In this document: positions 27,924-37,772 of the stretch, in pieces | Layout: each line of letters begins with the position of its first letter | How positions within the stretch are numbered: the first letter of the stretch is position 1 | NCBI GenBank assembly: GCA_016713175.1 | Contig: JADJPQ010000002.1 | Coordinates: 310,001-374,000 of the forward strand | Reading direction: 5' to 3' | DNA: 64,000 nt | Origin: Planctomycetota bacterium | GTDB lineage: Bacteria > Planctomycetota > UBA1135 > UBA2386 | Notes under the pieces: model-generated | The model's database searches: none | What the model was told of the DNA's origin: nothing | The model's input: the letters and a program-made list of their open reading frames with translations, nothing else | Program-made: the position numbers and the translations under genes

Positions 27924-30900
27924 ATGCGCATCCGTCTTGCCTGCAGCGGTTTGTTGCTCCCCGTCCTCGCGACCCTGTTGGCGCCGCCGACCCCGGCGCC
28001 GAGCAGAGGCCTTCCCGACCCGGTTCGCTACGACCGCGATATCCGGCCGATCCTCGCCGATCGCTGCTTCAAGTGTCACGGCCCGGACCCGGCCACGCGC
28101 GAGGCAAAGCTGCGGCTGGACGTCCGCGATGATGCGCTCGCCGCGCGCGACGGCACCGCCGCGATCGTGCCCGGCGACCCGGACGCCAGCGAACTGATCC
28201 GCCGGGTCGAGCACGCCGATCCCGACGAGGTGATGCCGCCGAAGAAGAGCGACAAGCGACCGCTGACCGCCGATGACAAGGCGCTGCTGCGCCGCTGGAT
28301 CCAAGAGGGTGCCCACTACGAAGCCCACTGGTCGTTCGTACCGCCGGTCCGCCCGACGCCGCCGGCCGCGCCCGCTGGTTACCCGGTGCACAACGAGGTC
28401 GACCGCTTCCTCGCCGCCAATCTCGCGCGCCACGGCGTGCCCACGTCGCCGCCCGCCGACCAGGCCACGCTGTGCCGCCGTGTGTTCCTGACGTTGACCG
28501 GCTTGCCGCCGACCCCGGAAGAGCTGCAAGCATTCACCAACGACTCACGACCCGATGCCTACGAACGGCTGGTCGACCGGCTGCTGAACGAAGAACCGTG
28601 GCGCTCGCGTTTCGCCGAACGCTTCGCCAGCCAGTGGCTCGACGCCGCCCGCTACGCCGACACCAGCGGCATCCACATGGACGCCGGCCGGCAGATCTGG
28701 CCGTGGCGTGACTGGGTGCTGCGCGCGTTGCGCGACGACCTGCCATTCGACCGCTTCGTGACCGAACAGATCGCTGGCGACCTGCTGCCGAACGCGACCC
28801 AGGACCAGATCATCGCCAGCGGCTTCCACCGCAACCACGTCACCACCGACGAGGGCGGCGCGATCGACGAAGAGTACCGCGTCGAGTACGCCGTCGACCG
28901 CACCGCGACGACCGGCTCGGTGCTGCTCGGCCTGACGCTCGGCTGCGCCCGCTGCCACGAACACAAGTACGACCCGATCACGCACGACGACTTCTACCGG
29001 GTCTACGCGTTCTTCAACACCAACGACGAGCCTGGCCTCTACTCGCAGATTCCCGACGCCAACCGCGCGTTGGAGCCGTTCCTCACCGTCGCGACCCCGG
29101 AACTGCAACAGCAGATCACCGGCGTGCAGCAGGAACTCGCGACCGCGCGCGAACAGTTGGCCGCGACCGACCCCGAGGAAACTGCGAAGATCCGGACGTT
29201 CCTGGACGGACTGGTCACGGAGTGCGGTCTGGCCTGGACGACGCCGCCGGTGACCCGCGCCACCAGCGACGGCGGCGCGACGCAACAGGTGCAGAGTGAC
29301 GGTTCGGTCCTGGCGTCCGGCGCCAACCCGGCCCGCGATGTCGTGCGGTTGCGCTTGCGCACCGAGGCCACCGACCAGCGACTGTTGTGCCTCGAAGCCC
29401 TGACCGATGCGAGCCTGCCCGGCGGCAAGGTCGGGCGAGCGCCCAACGGCAATGCCGTGCTGCAATCGATCGAGGTGACCGCGGTATCGACCGTCGATCC
29501 CGAACAACGGCAGCCGGTCCGGCTGGCCTGGGCGTGGGCCGACATCGAGCAGGCCGACGGCGACTACAAGGTCGTCAACGCGCTGGCCAACGACGACAAT
29601 CGCGGCTGGGCGGTTGCTGCCCATCAGCGGCCACCGGGTCCGCGCCGCGCGCTGTTCCTGGCCGAGCAGCCGTTCGGCTTCGCCGGCGGCACCGAACTCG
29701 AGGTCGCGTTGCACTACGACTCGGTCTACGCCGAACACGCGTTCGGTCGCGTCCGGGTGTCGATCAGCGGCCTGGCCGAGGCGGGGTTGGCGCGCTTGCC
29801 GGAAGCACTGTCGGGCTGGTATCTGGCGGCGCCGTTCCCCGGTCCGGATCCCTACGAGACCGCGCACGGCCCCGAACTGCCGGGCGTCGACCTGAAGCAG
29901 TCGTTCGGCAAGGTCAAGTGGCGCCATCAGGACCGCTTCGCCGAGGGCAAGGTCAACGGCGGGTTGCCGGAAGGCGCCGTCGTCAACTACGTCGCGACGC
30001 GCGTGTTCGCCCCGACGGCGCGGACCCGCAAGGCGAGCCTCGGCAGCGACGATGGCTTCCAGTTGTACGTGAATGGCCAGCGCGTCGCCGAGAACCGCGT
30101 CGATCGCGGGGTCGCCGCCGATCAGGATCGCGCCGACGTGCCACTGCCGGCCGGACACTCGCTGCTGGTCATGAAGGTGATCAACACCGGCGGCGCCGGT
30201 GGGTTCTATCTGCGCCGCGAACCGCGCGATGGCGAACTCAGCGGCGACCTGCCGCTGGCGCTGCTGCCCGGACCGGCGCAGGACGAAGCCACCACCGCCG
30301 CGCTGACGCTGGCGTGGCGACTCCGGTTCTCGCCGGACTACGCCAGGCGCAAGGAAGCGGTGACGGGACTCGAGCAACGGTTGCGCGACCTGGAGAACCA
30401 GCAGCCGAAGACGATGGTCATGAAGGAGGCGGCGACGCCACGGCAGACCTATGTGCTGCTGCGCGGCGAATACGACAAGCCCGACACGAACCGCCCGATG
30501 TCGCCGAGCTGCCGGCGGCGCTGGGCGCGCTGCCGGCCGGCGCACCGCCAACCGCCTCCGGCCTTGCGCACTGGCTCGACTCCGACCGGACAACCCGCTG
30601 CCGGCGCGGGTGCCGTGAACCGTCTCTGGGAGTTCGTCTTCGGTGTCGGAATCGTGCGCACGAGCGAGGACTTCGGCCTGCAGGGCGAGTGGCCGAGCCA
30701 CCCGGAGCTCGTCGACTGGCTGGCGCTCGAACTGCGCGACCACGGGTCCTCAGCGTGCGCGCGATCCTGACGACTCCTGGTCACCAGCCACGCGCTTCCG
30801 GCAAGGAAGCCCTGCGCGGCCCCGGCGCGGCGGCTCGACCCGGACAACCGCTGTGCTCGGTTGGTTTCCGCGGCGCAGGCTGACCGCCGAGGCGATCCGC

Positions 30901-31503
30901 GACCAGGCGCTCTACGTCGCCGGGCTCCTCGTCGAGCGTCCCGGCGGCCCGTCGGTCAAACCCTACCAGCCCGAGGGTCTGTGGCAGGAGGTCGCGATGC
31001 TGCAGTCCAACACGCGCAGCTACCAGCGCGGCGCCGGCGACGATCTGTGGCGCCGCAGCATCTACACCTACTGGAAGCGCGCCTGCCCGCCGCCGGCGAT
31101 GCTGACGTTCGATGCGCCGACGCGCGAGTTCTGCACGATCCGCCGGCCGTCGACCAACACGCCGCTGCAGGCGCTGGTGCTGTGGAACGACGAGCAGTTC
31201 GTCGAGGCCGCGCGCATGCTGGCGCAACGGACGCTGCAGGCGCCGGCCGACGACGACTGCCGGCTGACTTCCCTGTTCCGACGCGTTGCCGGGGATGCGT
31301 TGTCTGCCGCCCAGCGACAGCGGGCGCTCGCGGTCCTGGCCGTGAACCGCGAACGCTTCGCGGCGGCACCAGCCGACGCCACGGCGTTGCTGGCCATCGG
31401 CGAGGCGCCATTCGACCCGGCGCTGTCGGCAGCGGAACTCGCCGCGTGGACCATGCTCGCCAACGCCCTGCTGAGTCTCGACGCCACCATCTACCTGGAC
31501 TGA
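27924..31503 (+). pseudogene. planctomycete cytochrome / DUF1549-DUF1553 protein, multiply frameshifted
   Basis: Order: signal peptide (1-28), PSCyt1 domain with c-heme motif CFKCH at 48-52, DUF1549 (about 150-360, with a second CARCH at 341-345), a PA14-like segment (about 600-720, SLGSDDGFQLYVNGQRV) and DUF1553. The frame is continuous to about 30495, then changes several times before 30870: TNRP continues as ELPAALGALPAG in another frame, returns at VNRLWEFVFG, shifts again at SVRAIL, LVTSHA and FRQGSP, and settles in the frame that ends at 31503 (LGWFPRRRLTAEAIRD, SVKPYQPEGLW, NTPLQALVLWNDEQF). All expected family blocks survive, so the breaks are recent decay or local sequence error. These proteins are exported and usually paired with a DUF1501 protein; their role is unproven. 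Confidence 0.85.
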
Positions 31504-31505
31504 CC

Positions 31506-32974
31506 ATGCACCCCCAGCCTTCCCCGGACCCGCGGTCGATCCCGCCGACGCGACGCCGGTTTCTTTCACGGCCGGCGGTGGCCTCTCCGGCATGCTCGGC
31601 GCCACCGTTCGCCGACACTCGCCGCGACCACCGGGCGTCCCCGTCCTGGAGGTGACGACCGGGCGCGCGGCCCGCACTTCGCCCCGAAGGCCAATCGGAT
31701 CATCTACCTGCACATGGAGGGCGGACCGAGCCAGCTCGACCTGTTCGACCACAAGCCGCACCTGCATGCCTGGTACGACAAGGACCTGCCGGAGTCGGTG
31801 CGCAACGGCCAGCGCCTGACCGGCATGACCTCCGGCCAGCAGCGCTTCCCGATTGCGCCGTCGCGCTTCGCCTTCACCAGGCACGACAACGGCGGCGACG
31901 GTGTCTGGATCAGCGAACTGCTGCCACACCTCGGCAGCGTCGCCGACGAGCTGTGTGTGATCCGCTCGATGCACACGGATGCGATCAACCACGAGCCGGC
32001 GATCACGTTCGCGCAGACCGGCAACCAGCAACCGGGCAGACCCAGCTTCGGGGCATGGGCCAGCTACGGCCTTGGCAGCATGAACCGCAACCTGCCGACG
32101 TTCGTCGTGATGATCACGCAGGGCTTCGGCAACATGCAGGCGCTGGCCGCCCGCTTCTGGGGCAATGGCTTCCTGCCCGGCGCCCACCAGGGATGCAAGC
32201 TGCGCAGCAACGGCGATCCGGTGTTGTTCCTCGAGGACCCGGCCGGCGTGCAGCGCGCCGATCGCCGCGCGATGCTCGATCTGGTGGCCGCGTTCAACCG
32301 CAACGAGGCCGAACGCACGCTCGATCCCGAAGTCGAGGCGCGGATCGCGCAGCAGGAGATGGCGTTCCGGATGCAGATGTCGGTTCCCGAACTGACCGAC
32401 ATCCAGGGCGAGAGCGAGGCGACGCTGGCGCTGTATGGCGACCAGGTCAAGCAAGCCCGGCACGTTCGCCAGCAGCTGCCTGCTCGCGCGCCGGCTCGCC
32501 GAGCGCGACGTCCGCTTCATCCAGCTCTACATGCGTGGCTGGGACCAGCACGGCAATCTGCCGAACGAACTGCGACAGCAATGCCAGGCCGTCGATCAGC
32601 CGATCGCCGGCCTGATCCGCGATCTCGAACGGCGGGGACTGCTGGACGACACGCTGATCCTGTGGGCCGGCGAGTTCGGTCGCACGGTCTACAGCCAGGG
32701 CGGTCTGGCGCGCGACAACTACGGTCGCGACCACCACCCGCGCTGCTTCTCGGTGTGGCTGGCGGGCGGCGGCATCCGTCCCGGCATCACCTGGGGCCAG
32801 ACCGACGACTTTGGCTACAACATCGTCGAGAACCCGGTCTCGGTGCACGATCTGCACGCGACGATGCTGCACCTGCTCGGCTTCGACCACACCCGCCTGA
32901 CGTATCGCCATCAGGGCCGCGACTACCGGCTGACCGACGTCTACGGCAAGGTCATTCCCGACCTGCTGGCCTGA
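31506..32974 (+). pseudogene. DUF1501 (sulfatase-like fold) protein, multiply frameshifted
   Basis: Begins 2 bp after the DUF1553 stop with an ATG followed by TRRRFLS, a twin-arginine-like leader. Coding continues in three frames: the leader frame to about 31567, GGLSGMLGAT in a second frame, IIYLHMEGGPSQLDLFDHKP from about 31675 in a third, then after QVKQ near 32455 a shift to PGTFASSCLLARRLAERDVRF through to 32974. Family hallmarks are present: MEGGPSQLD, MRGWDQHGNLP, LILWAGEFGRTVYSQGG, GRDHHPRCFSVWLAGGGIRPG and VHDLHATMLHLLGFDH. DUF1501 proteins have an alkaline-phosphatase/sulfatase fold and are exported, probably by Tat. As sequenced, no full-length product can be made. Confidence 0.85.
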
Positions 32975-33045
32975 TCGCGGTACCCGACGACGTGGGTCCC
33001 GGTGTGCCGAACGACCGCCGGCCGGCTGTGCTACGTTCTCGGCGC

Positions 33046-33885
33046 ATGGCCCAACCCTGGCTCGAGTTCCTCGGTCGCCTCCACCCGCTGGCGCTGCACC
33101 TGCCGATCGGACTCTGGTGCGGCGTGTTCGCCCTCGAATTCGGCGCCGCATTGCTGCGCCGCCCGGCGCCGCGAGGTTCCGTGCTGACGCTGGCGTGGTT
33201 GGCCGCGATCACCGGCGGTCTGGCCGCGGCGACCGGCTGGCTGCTCGGCGACGAAGGTGAGTTCACCGCCGGTCGCCTCGACCCGCACCGCTGGGCCGGG
33301 GTCGCGATGGCGGGCGCGGGCCTGGCGACCGCGATCGCGGCGGGACTCACGAGCCGGGCGCCGTTCCGCTGGCTGCTGCTGACGACCATGGGCGCGATGG
33401 CGGTGGCCGGCCATCTCGGCGGCAACCTGACCCACGGCGAGAACTTCCTGTGGGAACCGCTGCAACAGCCAGCGAAACCGGAACCGACGCCGCAGCCCGG
33501 CCCCGCCGCGCCCGACTCGCCGCCGACGACGCCGCCATCGCCGCCCGCGGCCACGACAGGTCCGGCGATCTCCTGGTACCAGGCCAGCATTCGACCGATC
33601 CTCGAACGCACCTGCGTGCCCTGCCACGGCGAGGAGAAGCAGAAGGCCGAACTGCGCTTCGACAGTCCGGAAGCGATCACCGCGGGCGGCGAGAACGGCG
33701 CCGTGCTGGTCGCCGGCAAGCCCGACGACAGCTCGATGCTGACACGCCTCCTGTTGCCGCTCGATCACGACGACCACATGCCACCGCCGAAGAAGCCGCA
33801 GCCGACACCTGAGGAGATCGAGGCGCTGCGCGCGTGGATCGCCGCCGGCGCGCCGTTCACCGGGGAACGGCCGAGCGGCGGCTGA
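33046..33885 (+). CDS. membrane protein with C-terminal planctomycete-type cytochrome domain
   Basis: The product is 279 residues and intact, unlike the two genes before it. Residues 10-130 hold four hydrophobic helices with FLGRLHPLALHLPIGLW and VAGHLGGNLTHGENFL, a DUF2231-like arrangement with His residues facing possible heme sites. A Pro-rich linker (about 142-172) leads to a PSCyt1-type domain with the single c-heme motif CVPCH at 190-194 and the MPPPKKPQPTPEEIEALRAWI ending that is typical of this family. The heme domain would lie outside the cytoplasmic membrane. An electron-transfer role is likely; partners are unknown. Confidence 0.8.
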   Translation: MAQPWLEFLGRLHPLALHLPIGLWCGVFALEFGAALLRRPAPRGSVLTLAWLAAITGGLAAATGWLLGDEGEFTAGRLDPHRWAGVAMAGAGLATAIAAGLTSRAPFRWLLLTTMGAMAVAGHLGGNLTHGENFLWEPLQQPAKPEPTPQPGPAAPDSPPTTPPSPPAATTGPAISWYQASIRPILERTCVPCHGEEKQKAELRFDSPEAITAGGENGAVLVAGKPDDSSMLTRLLLPLDHDDHMPPPKKPQPTPEEIEALRAWIAAGAPFTGERPSGG

Positions 33886-33916
33886 CCCGATCGGTGACCT
33901 TGGTCTTGCGACAGCG

Positions 33917-34207
33917 TCAGCGAACGCCCGTCACGATCGACACCGACACGAGCAGCAGCGCCAGCAGCAACGCCGGCAGCGCCGCGCACCAGCGCAGCAC
34001 ACCGATCGGCCGCGGCAGCCGCAGAAGCCACCGCACGGTCCACACCGCCAGCAGCACCGCCGCGCCGACGCACCAGATCCCGCGGTCACCGCCGACCGGA
34101 CCGCCGTCGGGTGTCCACATCAACGTCACGAACAACAGCGCCATCGCCAGCAGCGGTCCGAACACCGTGAACAGGGTTCCCGGCGGCAGCGTCGCCGGAG
34201 CGTTCAT
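33917..34207 (-). CDS. small membrane protein
   Basis: The product is 96 residues, with three hydrophobic helices (FTVFGPLLAMALLFVTLMW, IWCVGAAVLLAVWTVRWLL, WCAALPALLLALLLVSV). The start overlaps the stop of the upstream membrane-protein gene by 4 bp (34204-34207, ATGA), so it is the last gene of the aldehyde dehydrogenase operon. No family is recognised. Confidence 0.6.
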   Translation of the reverse strand: MNAPATLPPGTLFTVFGPLLAMALLFVTLMWTPDGGPVGGDRGIWCVGAAVLLAVWTVRWLLRLPRPIGVLRWCAALPALLLALLLVSVSIVTGVR

Positions 34208-34644
34208 GGCTTTGGCGGTGCCTGGCGCCAGGCCAGCGCTCCGAGATGCGCCGCGAACTGCGTCTCCAGCACGCAATAGCCGAACGCGATCAACGCCGCG
34301 TGCACCGACAGACCGTGCGTCAATTGCAGGCCCAGCAGCGCCACATAGCCCAGCAACGCCACCAGCCCCGCCCGCCGCGCCGCACGGAATCGGGAACTCC
34401 CCCGCCAGAACCACGCGAACGCCGCCATGGTCAGGAACCCGAACAACAGCCGGATCGCCAACGCCAGGGCGACATGCCAGACGCCGAGTTCACCCGAATC
34501 GGTGCCCGCGGCGCCTTCGATCGAACGGAACGTCTCGACGAACTCGTCGACCGTCTCCTGCGGCAGCACCAGGTGCACGAACAGCGGCCCGGCGATCGCG
34601 TACACCAGCCCCGCCACCAGACTCGCCAGCAGATAGCTGCGCAT
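34204..34644 (-). CDS. small membrane protein, unknown
   Basis: The product is 146 residues with about four helices (SYLLASLVAGLVYAIAGPLF, ALALAIRLLFGFLTMAAFAW, LVALLGYVALLGL, AALIAFGYCVLETQFAAHL). It begins 3 bp after the aldehyde dehydrogenase stop and overlaps the next small membrane protein by 4 bp. Such pairs of small membrane proteins after a dehydrogenase have no known role; they may simply share its transcript. Confidence 0.6.
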   Translation of the reverse strand: MRSYLLASLVAGLVYAIAGPLFVHLVLPQETVDEFVETFRSIEGAAGTDSGELGVWHVALALAIRLLFGFLTMAAFAWFWRGSSRFRAARRAGLVALLGYVALLGLQLTHGLSVHAALIAFGYCVLETQFAAHLGALAWRQAPPKP

Positions 34645-34647
34645 CGC

Positions 34648-36165
34648 CTACCCCGGTTGCAGCGCGCCGTCGAAGCGCAGATAGGCCCGCAGACCCTGCC
34701 GGCCGCCCTCGCGTCCGAAGCCCGACTCCTTGTAGCCGCCGAACGGCGCCGCCGCGTCGAAGCGGTTGAAGGTGTTGTTCCAGACGACACCGGCCTTCAT
34801 CCGTTCGGCCAGCCACAGGATCCGTGCCCCCTTGTCGGTCCAGATGCCGGCCGACAGGCCGTAACTGGTGTTGTTGGCCTTCTCGACCGCCTCCTCCGGC
34901 GTGCGGAACGTCTGCACGGCGAGCACCGGGCCGAACACTTCCTCGCGGGCGATGCGATGACTGCTGGCGACGCCGGTGAACACCGATGGCGGGAACCAGA
35001 ACCCCTTGCCGGGCAGCGCGCACGTCGCCTGATGCAGGCAGGCGCCCTCGGCCTCGCCGGCGGCCACCAGTTCGCGGATCCGCTGCAACTGCGCCTTGCT
35101 GTGGATCGCGCCCATGTCGGTGTTCTTGTCCATCGGATCGCCGACGCGGATCCGCTGCATGCGCGCTTTCAGCTTGTCGACCAGCAGGTCGTGGATGCTC
35201 TCCTGGACCAGCAGCCTGGAGCCAGCGCAGCAGACATGGCCCTGGTTGAAGAAGATGCCGCGCACGACGCCTTCGACGGCCTGATCGATCGCCGCATCCT
35301 CGAACACCAGGTGCGCCGCCTTGCCGCCGAGCTCGAGCGTCAGTTCGACGCCACGGCCGGCGACCGCGCGCTGGATCTCCTTGCCGACTTCGGTGCTGCC
35401 GGTGAACGCGACCTTGGCGAGGTCCTGGTGGCGCACGAGCGCCTGCCCGGTGCGGCCATCGCCGGTGACGATGTTGACGACGCCCGGCGGCAGGCCGGCC
35501 TGCTGGCACACTTCCGCCAGCCGCAGCGCGGTCAGCGGCGACGTCTCCGCCGGCTTCAGCACGACGGTGTTGCCGCACGCCAGCGCCGGCGCGATCTTCC
35601 ACGCTGCCATCAGCAGCGGGAAGTTCCACGGGATCACCTGGCCGACGACGCCGAGCGGTCGCGGGCGCGCGCCGGGGAACGCGAGATCGAGCTTGTCGGC
35701 CCAGCCGGCGTAGTAGAAGAAGTGCTGCGCGGCGAGCGGCACGTCGACGTCGCGGGTCTCGCGGATCGGCTTGCCGTTGTCGAGGGTCTCGAGGCAGGCG
35801 AACTCGCGGGCGCGTTCGAGCAGGATGCGGGCGATCCGGTAGAGATAGCGCGCGCGTTCGTCGCCGGGCAACTTGCTCCAGGCGGGGAACGCGGACCTGG
35901 CGGCACTGACGGCGGCAGCGACGTCGGCATCGCCGGCCTGCGCGATCTCGGCCAGCGGCTGTTCGGTGGCGGGATTGATCGTCGCGAAGTACTCGCCGCT
36001 CTTGGGCTTCTTGAACTCGCCGCCGACGAACAGGCCGTAGCGTTCGGCGATCGCGAAGTGATCGGTGCTCTCGGGCGCCGGGGCGTAGTTCCAGACCTTG
36101 CCGAACGTCAGTTCGCGGCGCTCGTCAGGCGGGGCTTCGGCGGGCTTGGTGTCGTGCTTGACCAT
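34648..36165 (-). CDS. NAD(P)-dependent aldehyde dehydrogenase
   Basis: The product is 505 residues, normal for the ALDH superfamily. It oxidises an aldehyde to a carboxylic acid in the cytoplasm. Seen: PWNFPLLMAAWK with Asn181 (oxyanion), the cofactor segment KPAETSPLTA, FTGSTEVGK, general-base Glu278 in LELGGK, and nucleophile Cys312 in GHVCCAGSR (the family usually has GQ-x-C). FGPVLAVQTF and PFGGYKESGFGREGG complete the fold. The N-terminal 40 residues (MVKHDTKPAEAPPDERREL...) are longer than in most homologues. Substrate cannot be predicted. It heads an operon with two small membrane proteins. A 30-bp palindrome lies about 165 bp upstream of the start and could be its operator. Confidence 0.93.
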   Translation of the reverse strand: MVKHDTKPAEAPPDERRELTFGKVWNYAPAPESTDHFAIAERYGLFVGGEFKKPKSGEYFATINPATEQPLAEIAQAGDADVAAAVSAARSAFPAWSKLPGDERARYLYRIARILLERAREFACLETLDNGKPIRETRDVDVPLAAQHFFYYAGWADKLDLAFPGARPRPLGVVGQVIPWNFPLLMAAWKIAPALACGNTVVLKPAETSPLTALRLAEVCQQAGLPPGVVNIVTGDGRTGQALVRHQDLAKVAFTGSTEVGKEIQRAVAGRGVELTLELGGKAAHLVFEDAAIDQAVEGVVRGIFFNQGHVCCAGSRLLVQESIHDLLVDKLKARMQRIRVGDPMDKNTDMGAIHSKAQLQRIRELVAAGEAEGACLHQATCALPGKGFWFPPSVFTGVASSHRIAREEVFGPVLAVQTFRTPEEAVEKANNTSYGLSAGIWTDKGARILWLAERMKAGVVWNNTFNRFDAAAPFGGYKESGFGREGGRQGLRAYLRFDGALQPG

Positions 36166-36328
36166 GGCGGCAGGCGCCGGAAGGCGCCGCCGCCAACTTA
36201 GGCGAGCGGCGGTCGGCTTGCACGGTCGAGCCGGTGAACCGTGCCCCGCAGCGGACCTGGAGACCATGCCCCCGCGCTGCAACGCGCGGCTCCAGGCCCG
36301 CCAGGGCCGCGGGGACCGAGCCCGAGCC

Positions 36329-36358
36329 GACCATTCTGCTGACGTCAGCAAAATGGTC
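36329..36358. promoter_or_regulatory. 30-bp near-perfect palindrome, possible operator
   Basis: The two 15-base arms are inverted repeats with a single mismatch (one arm has C where symmetry predicts T). The centre is GCTGACGTCAGC, itself a perfect 12-bp palindrome. There is no loop, so it is not a terminator hairpin; the form fits a binding site for a dimeric helix-turn-helix regulator. It lies about 165 bp upstream of the aldehyde dehydrogenase start and about 190 bp upstream of the fragment at 36547. No regulator gene is adjacent. Confidence 0.4.
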
Positions 36359-36546
36359 CCCGCCGACATGGCCGGTCACGACAACGCGGTCGCCCCGCAC
36401 CCGTGACCACGGCAGCGTTCACGTGGACGGCCCGCTGCGACCTCGCCCCAAGAACACCACTCCGCCACCGCTTCGAGGCGCGACGTCGGCGCGGATTCCG
36501 CGGCCGGCATGCCCCGTTCCCCCTCTTGATGAGTGGAGAACGAACC

Positions 36547-36621
36547 ATGGACACCGACAAGATCGCCAATCTGTTCGCACAATTCGAGGCCATCGTCCAC
36601 ACGCACGGTGAAGCGACGACC
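36547..36621 (+). pseudogene. short N-terminal remnant, DinD/BRO-like (tentative)
   Basis: An ATG with GGAG about 8 bp upstream starts MDTDKIANLFAQFEAIVHTHGE, which resembles the beginning of DinD-type (BRO/Ant N-terminal) DNA-damage-inducible proteins, as far as I recall them. Similarity stops after about 25 codons, and the following DNA runs antisense into deoC. It looks like the stump of a deleted gene. The assignment rests on very few residues and could be chance. Confidence 0.3.
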
Positions 36622-36681
36622 CGACTCGACCGTCCGCAGACTTCCCGCGAACCCGGCCGGGAAGCGCAAGCCTCGCTGACC

Positions 36682-37587
36682 TCAGTCCGCGCTGAAGTCC
36701 ACCGGCCGCTGATAGCGCCCCGTCCGCTCTTTCTCGAGCTGCATCAGCACGTCGTTCAACAGCGAACTCGCGCCGAACCGGAACCACTGCGGCGACAGCC
36801 ACCGATCCCCGCACGTCTCGTTGACCAGCACCAGGTACTTCAACGCATCCTTCGCCGTCCGGATGCCGCCGGCGGCCTTCACACCGACCATCGTGCCGGT
36901 TTCCAGATAGTGATCGCGCACCGCCTCCAGCATCAACAACACCACCGGCAACGTGCTCGCCGGCGTGACCTTCCCGGTACTGGTCTTGACGAAGTCGGCA
37001 CCGCCGAGCAAAGCGATCCGGATCGCGCGCCGGATGTTGTCATAGGTCTTCAGTTCGCCGGTCTCGAGGATCACCTTCAGATGCGCTGTGCCGCACGCTT
37101 GCTTGACCGCGCAGATCTCGTCGAACACCTGCCCATAGCGACCGGCCAGGAACGCACCGCGATCGATCACCATGTCGATCTCGGTAGCGCCCGCCGCAAC
37201 CGCCAGTTGCGTCTCGCGCAGTTTGGTCGCCCGGTCGGTCCTGCCCGACGGGAAGCCGGTCGCCACCGCCGCAACCTGCACCGTGCTGCCAGCCAACGCC
37301 AGGACCGCGATCGGCACCAGGTCCGGATAGACACACACCGCCGCACACGAAGGCACGTCGGCGCGCCCCGGCAGCGGCTGCCGCGCCTTCCTGCACAGCT
37401 GCTGCACCTTGCCCGGCGAGTCCATGCCCTCGAGCGTGGTCAGGTCCATCATCGCGATCGCGAGCTTCAGACCGGCGACCTTGGCGGCCTTCTTGATCGA
37501 TCGCGTCGCCAGTTCGGCGGCGCGTGTCTCCAGAGCGACCGCATCGACCGGTGGCACGCGGAACTCGACAGGGAACGTGGCGGACAT
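36682..37587 (-). CDS. deoC: deoxyribose-phosphate aldolase
   Basis: The product is 301 residues. It cleaves 2-deoxyribose-5-phosphate to glyceraldehyde-3-phosphate and acetaldehyde (nucleoside catabolism). Seen: the Schiff-base Lys201 in FVKTSTGKV, the second active-site Lys237 in GVKAAGGIRT, EIDMVIDRGAFLAG, and the early SCAAVCVYP motif. Length is nearer the longer DeoC group than the 220-residue short forms. An ATG four codons upstream is also possible. Its acetaldehyde product could be a substrate for the ALDH transcribed in the same direction just downstream, though a 516 bp gap separates them. Confidence 0.93.
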   Translation of the reverse strand: MSATFPVEFRVPPVDAVALETRAAELATRSIKKAAKVAGLKLAIAMMDLTTLEGMDSPGKVQQLCRKARQPLPGRADVPSCAAVCVYPDLVPIAVLALAGSTVQVAAVATGFPSGRTDRATKLRETQLAVAAGATEIDMVIDRGAFLAGRYGQVFDEICAVKQACGTAHLKVILETGELKTYDNIRRAIRIALLGGADFVKTSTGKVTPASTLPVVLLMLEAVRDHYLETGTMVGVKAAGGIRTAKDALKYLVLVNETCGDRWLSPQWFRFGASSLLNDVLMQLEKERTGRYQRPVDFSAD

Positions 37588-37772
37588 GCGGTCCGCCATG
37601 GTAGGCCCCCCCGGCGTCGCCGCCAGCGCGGAGCCCCGCGGTCGCCGGTCGGTCCAAGGCGAATTCTCCGCGATCGCCGTGAGTCCGCGGCCCGACTGAC
37701 GCCCGGTAGGATGCGGGCACCTTGCCTGCCCGGCGCCGGGCCACTCGGCGGCGCGACGACCACGAGCAACCA

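Larger units (their letters stand above)
36166..36681. other. 516-bp intergenic stretch: palindrome and a gene fragment
   Basis: It lies between the ALDH start and the deoC stop. It holds the 30-bp near-perfect palindrome (36329-36358) and a short ATG-led fragment with a good ribosome-binding sequence at 36547. The rest shows no convincing coding or RNA structure. Confidence 0.6.

Noticed and set aside
30490..32460. Programmed ribosomal frameshifting in the DUF1553/DUF1501 genes
   Set aside because: There are too many frame changes at unrelated sequences, with no slippery heptamer and no conserved precedent in the family.
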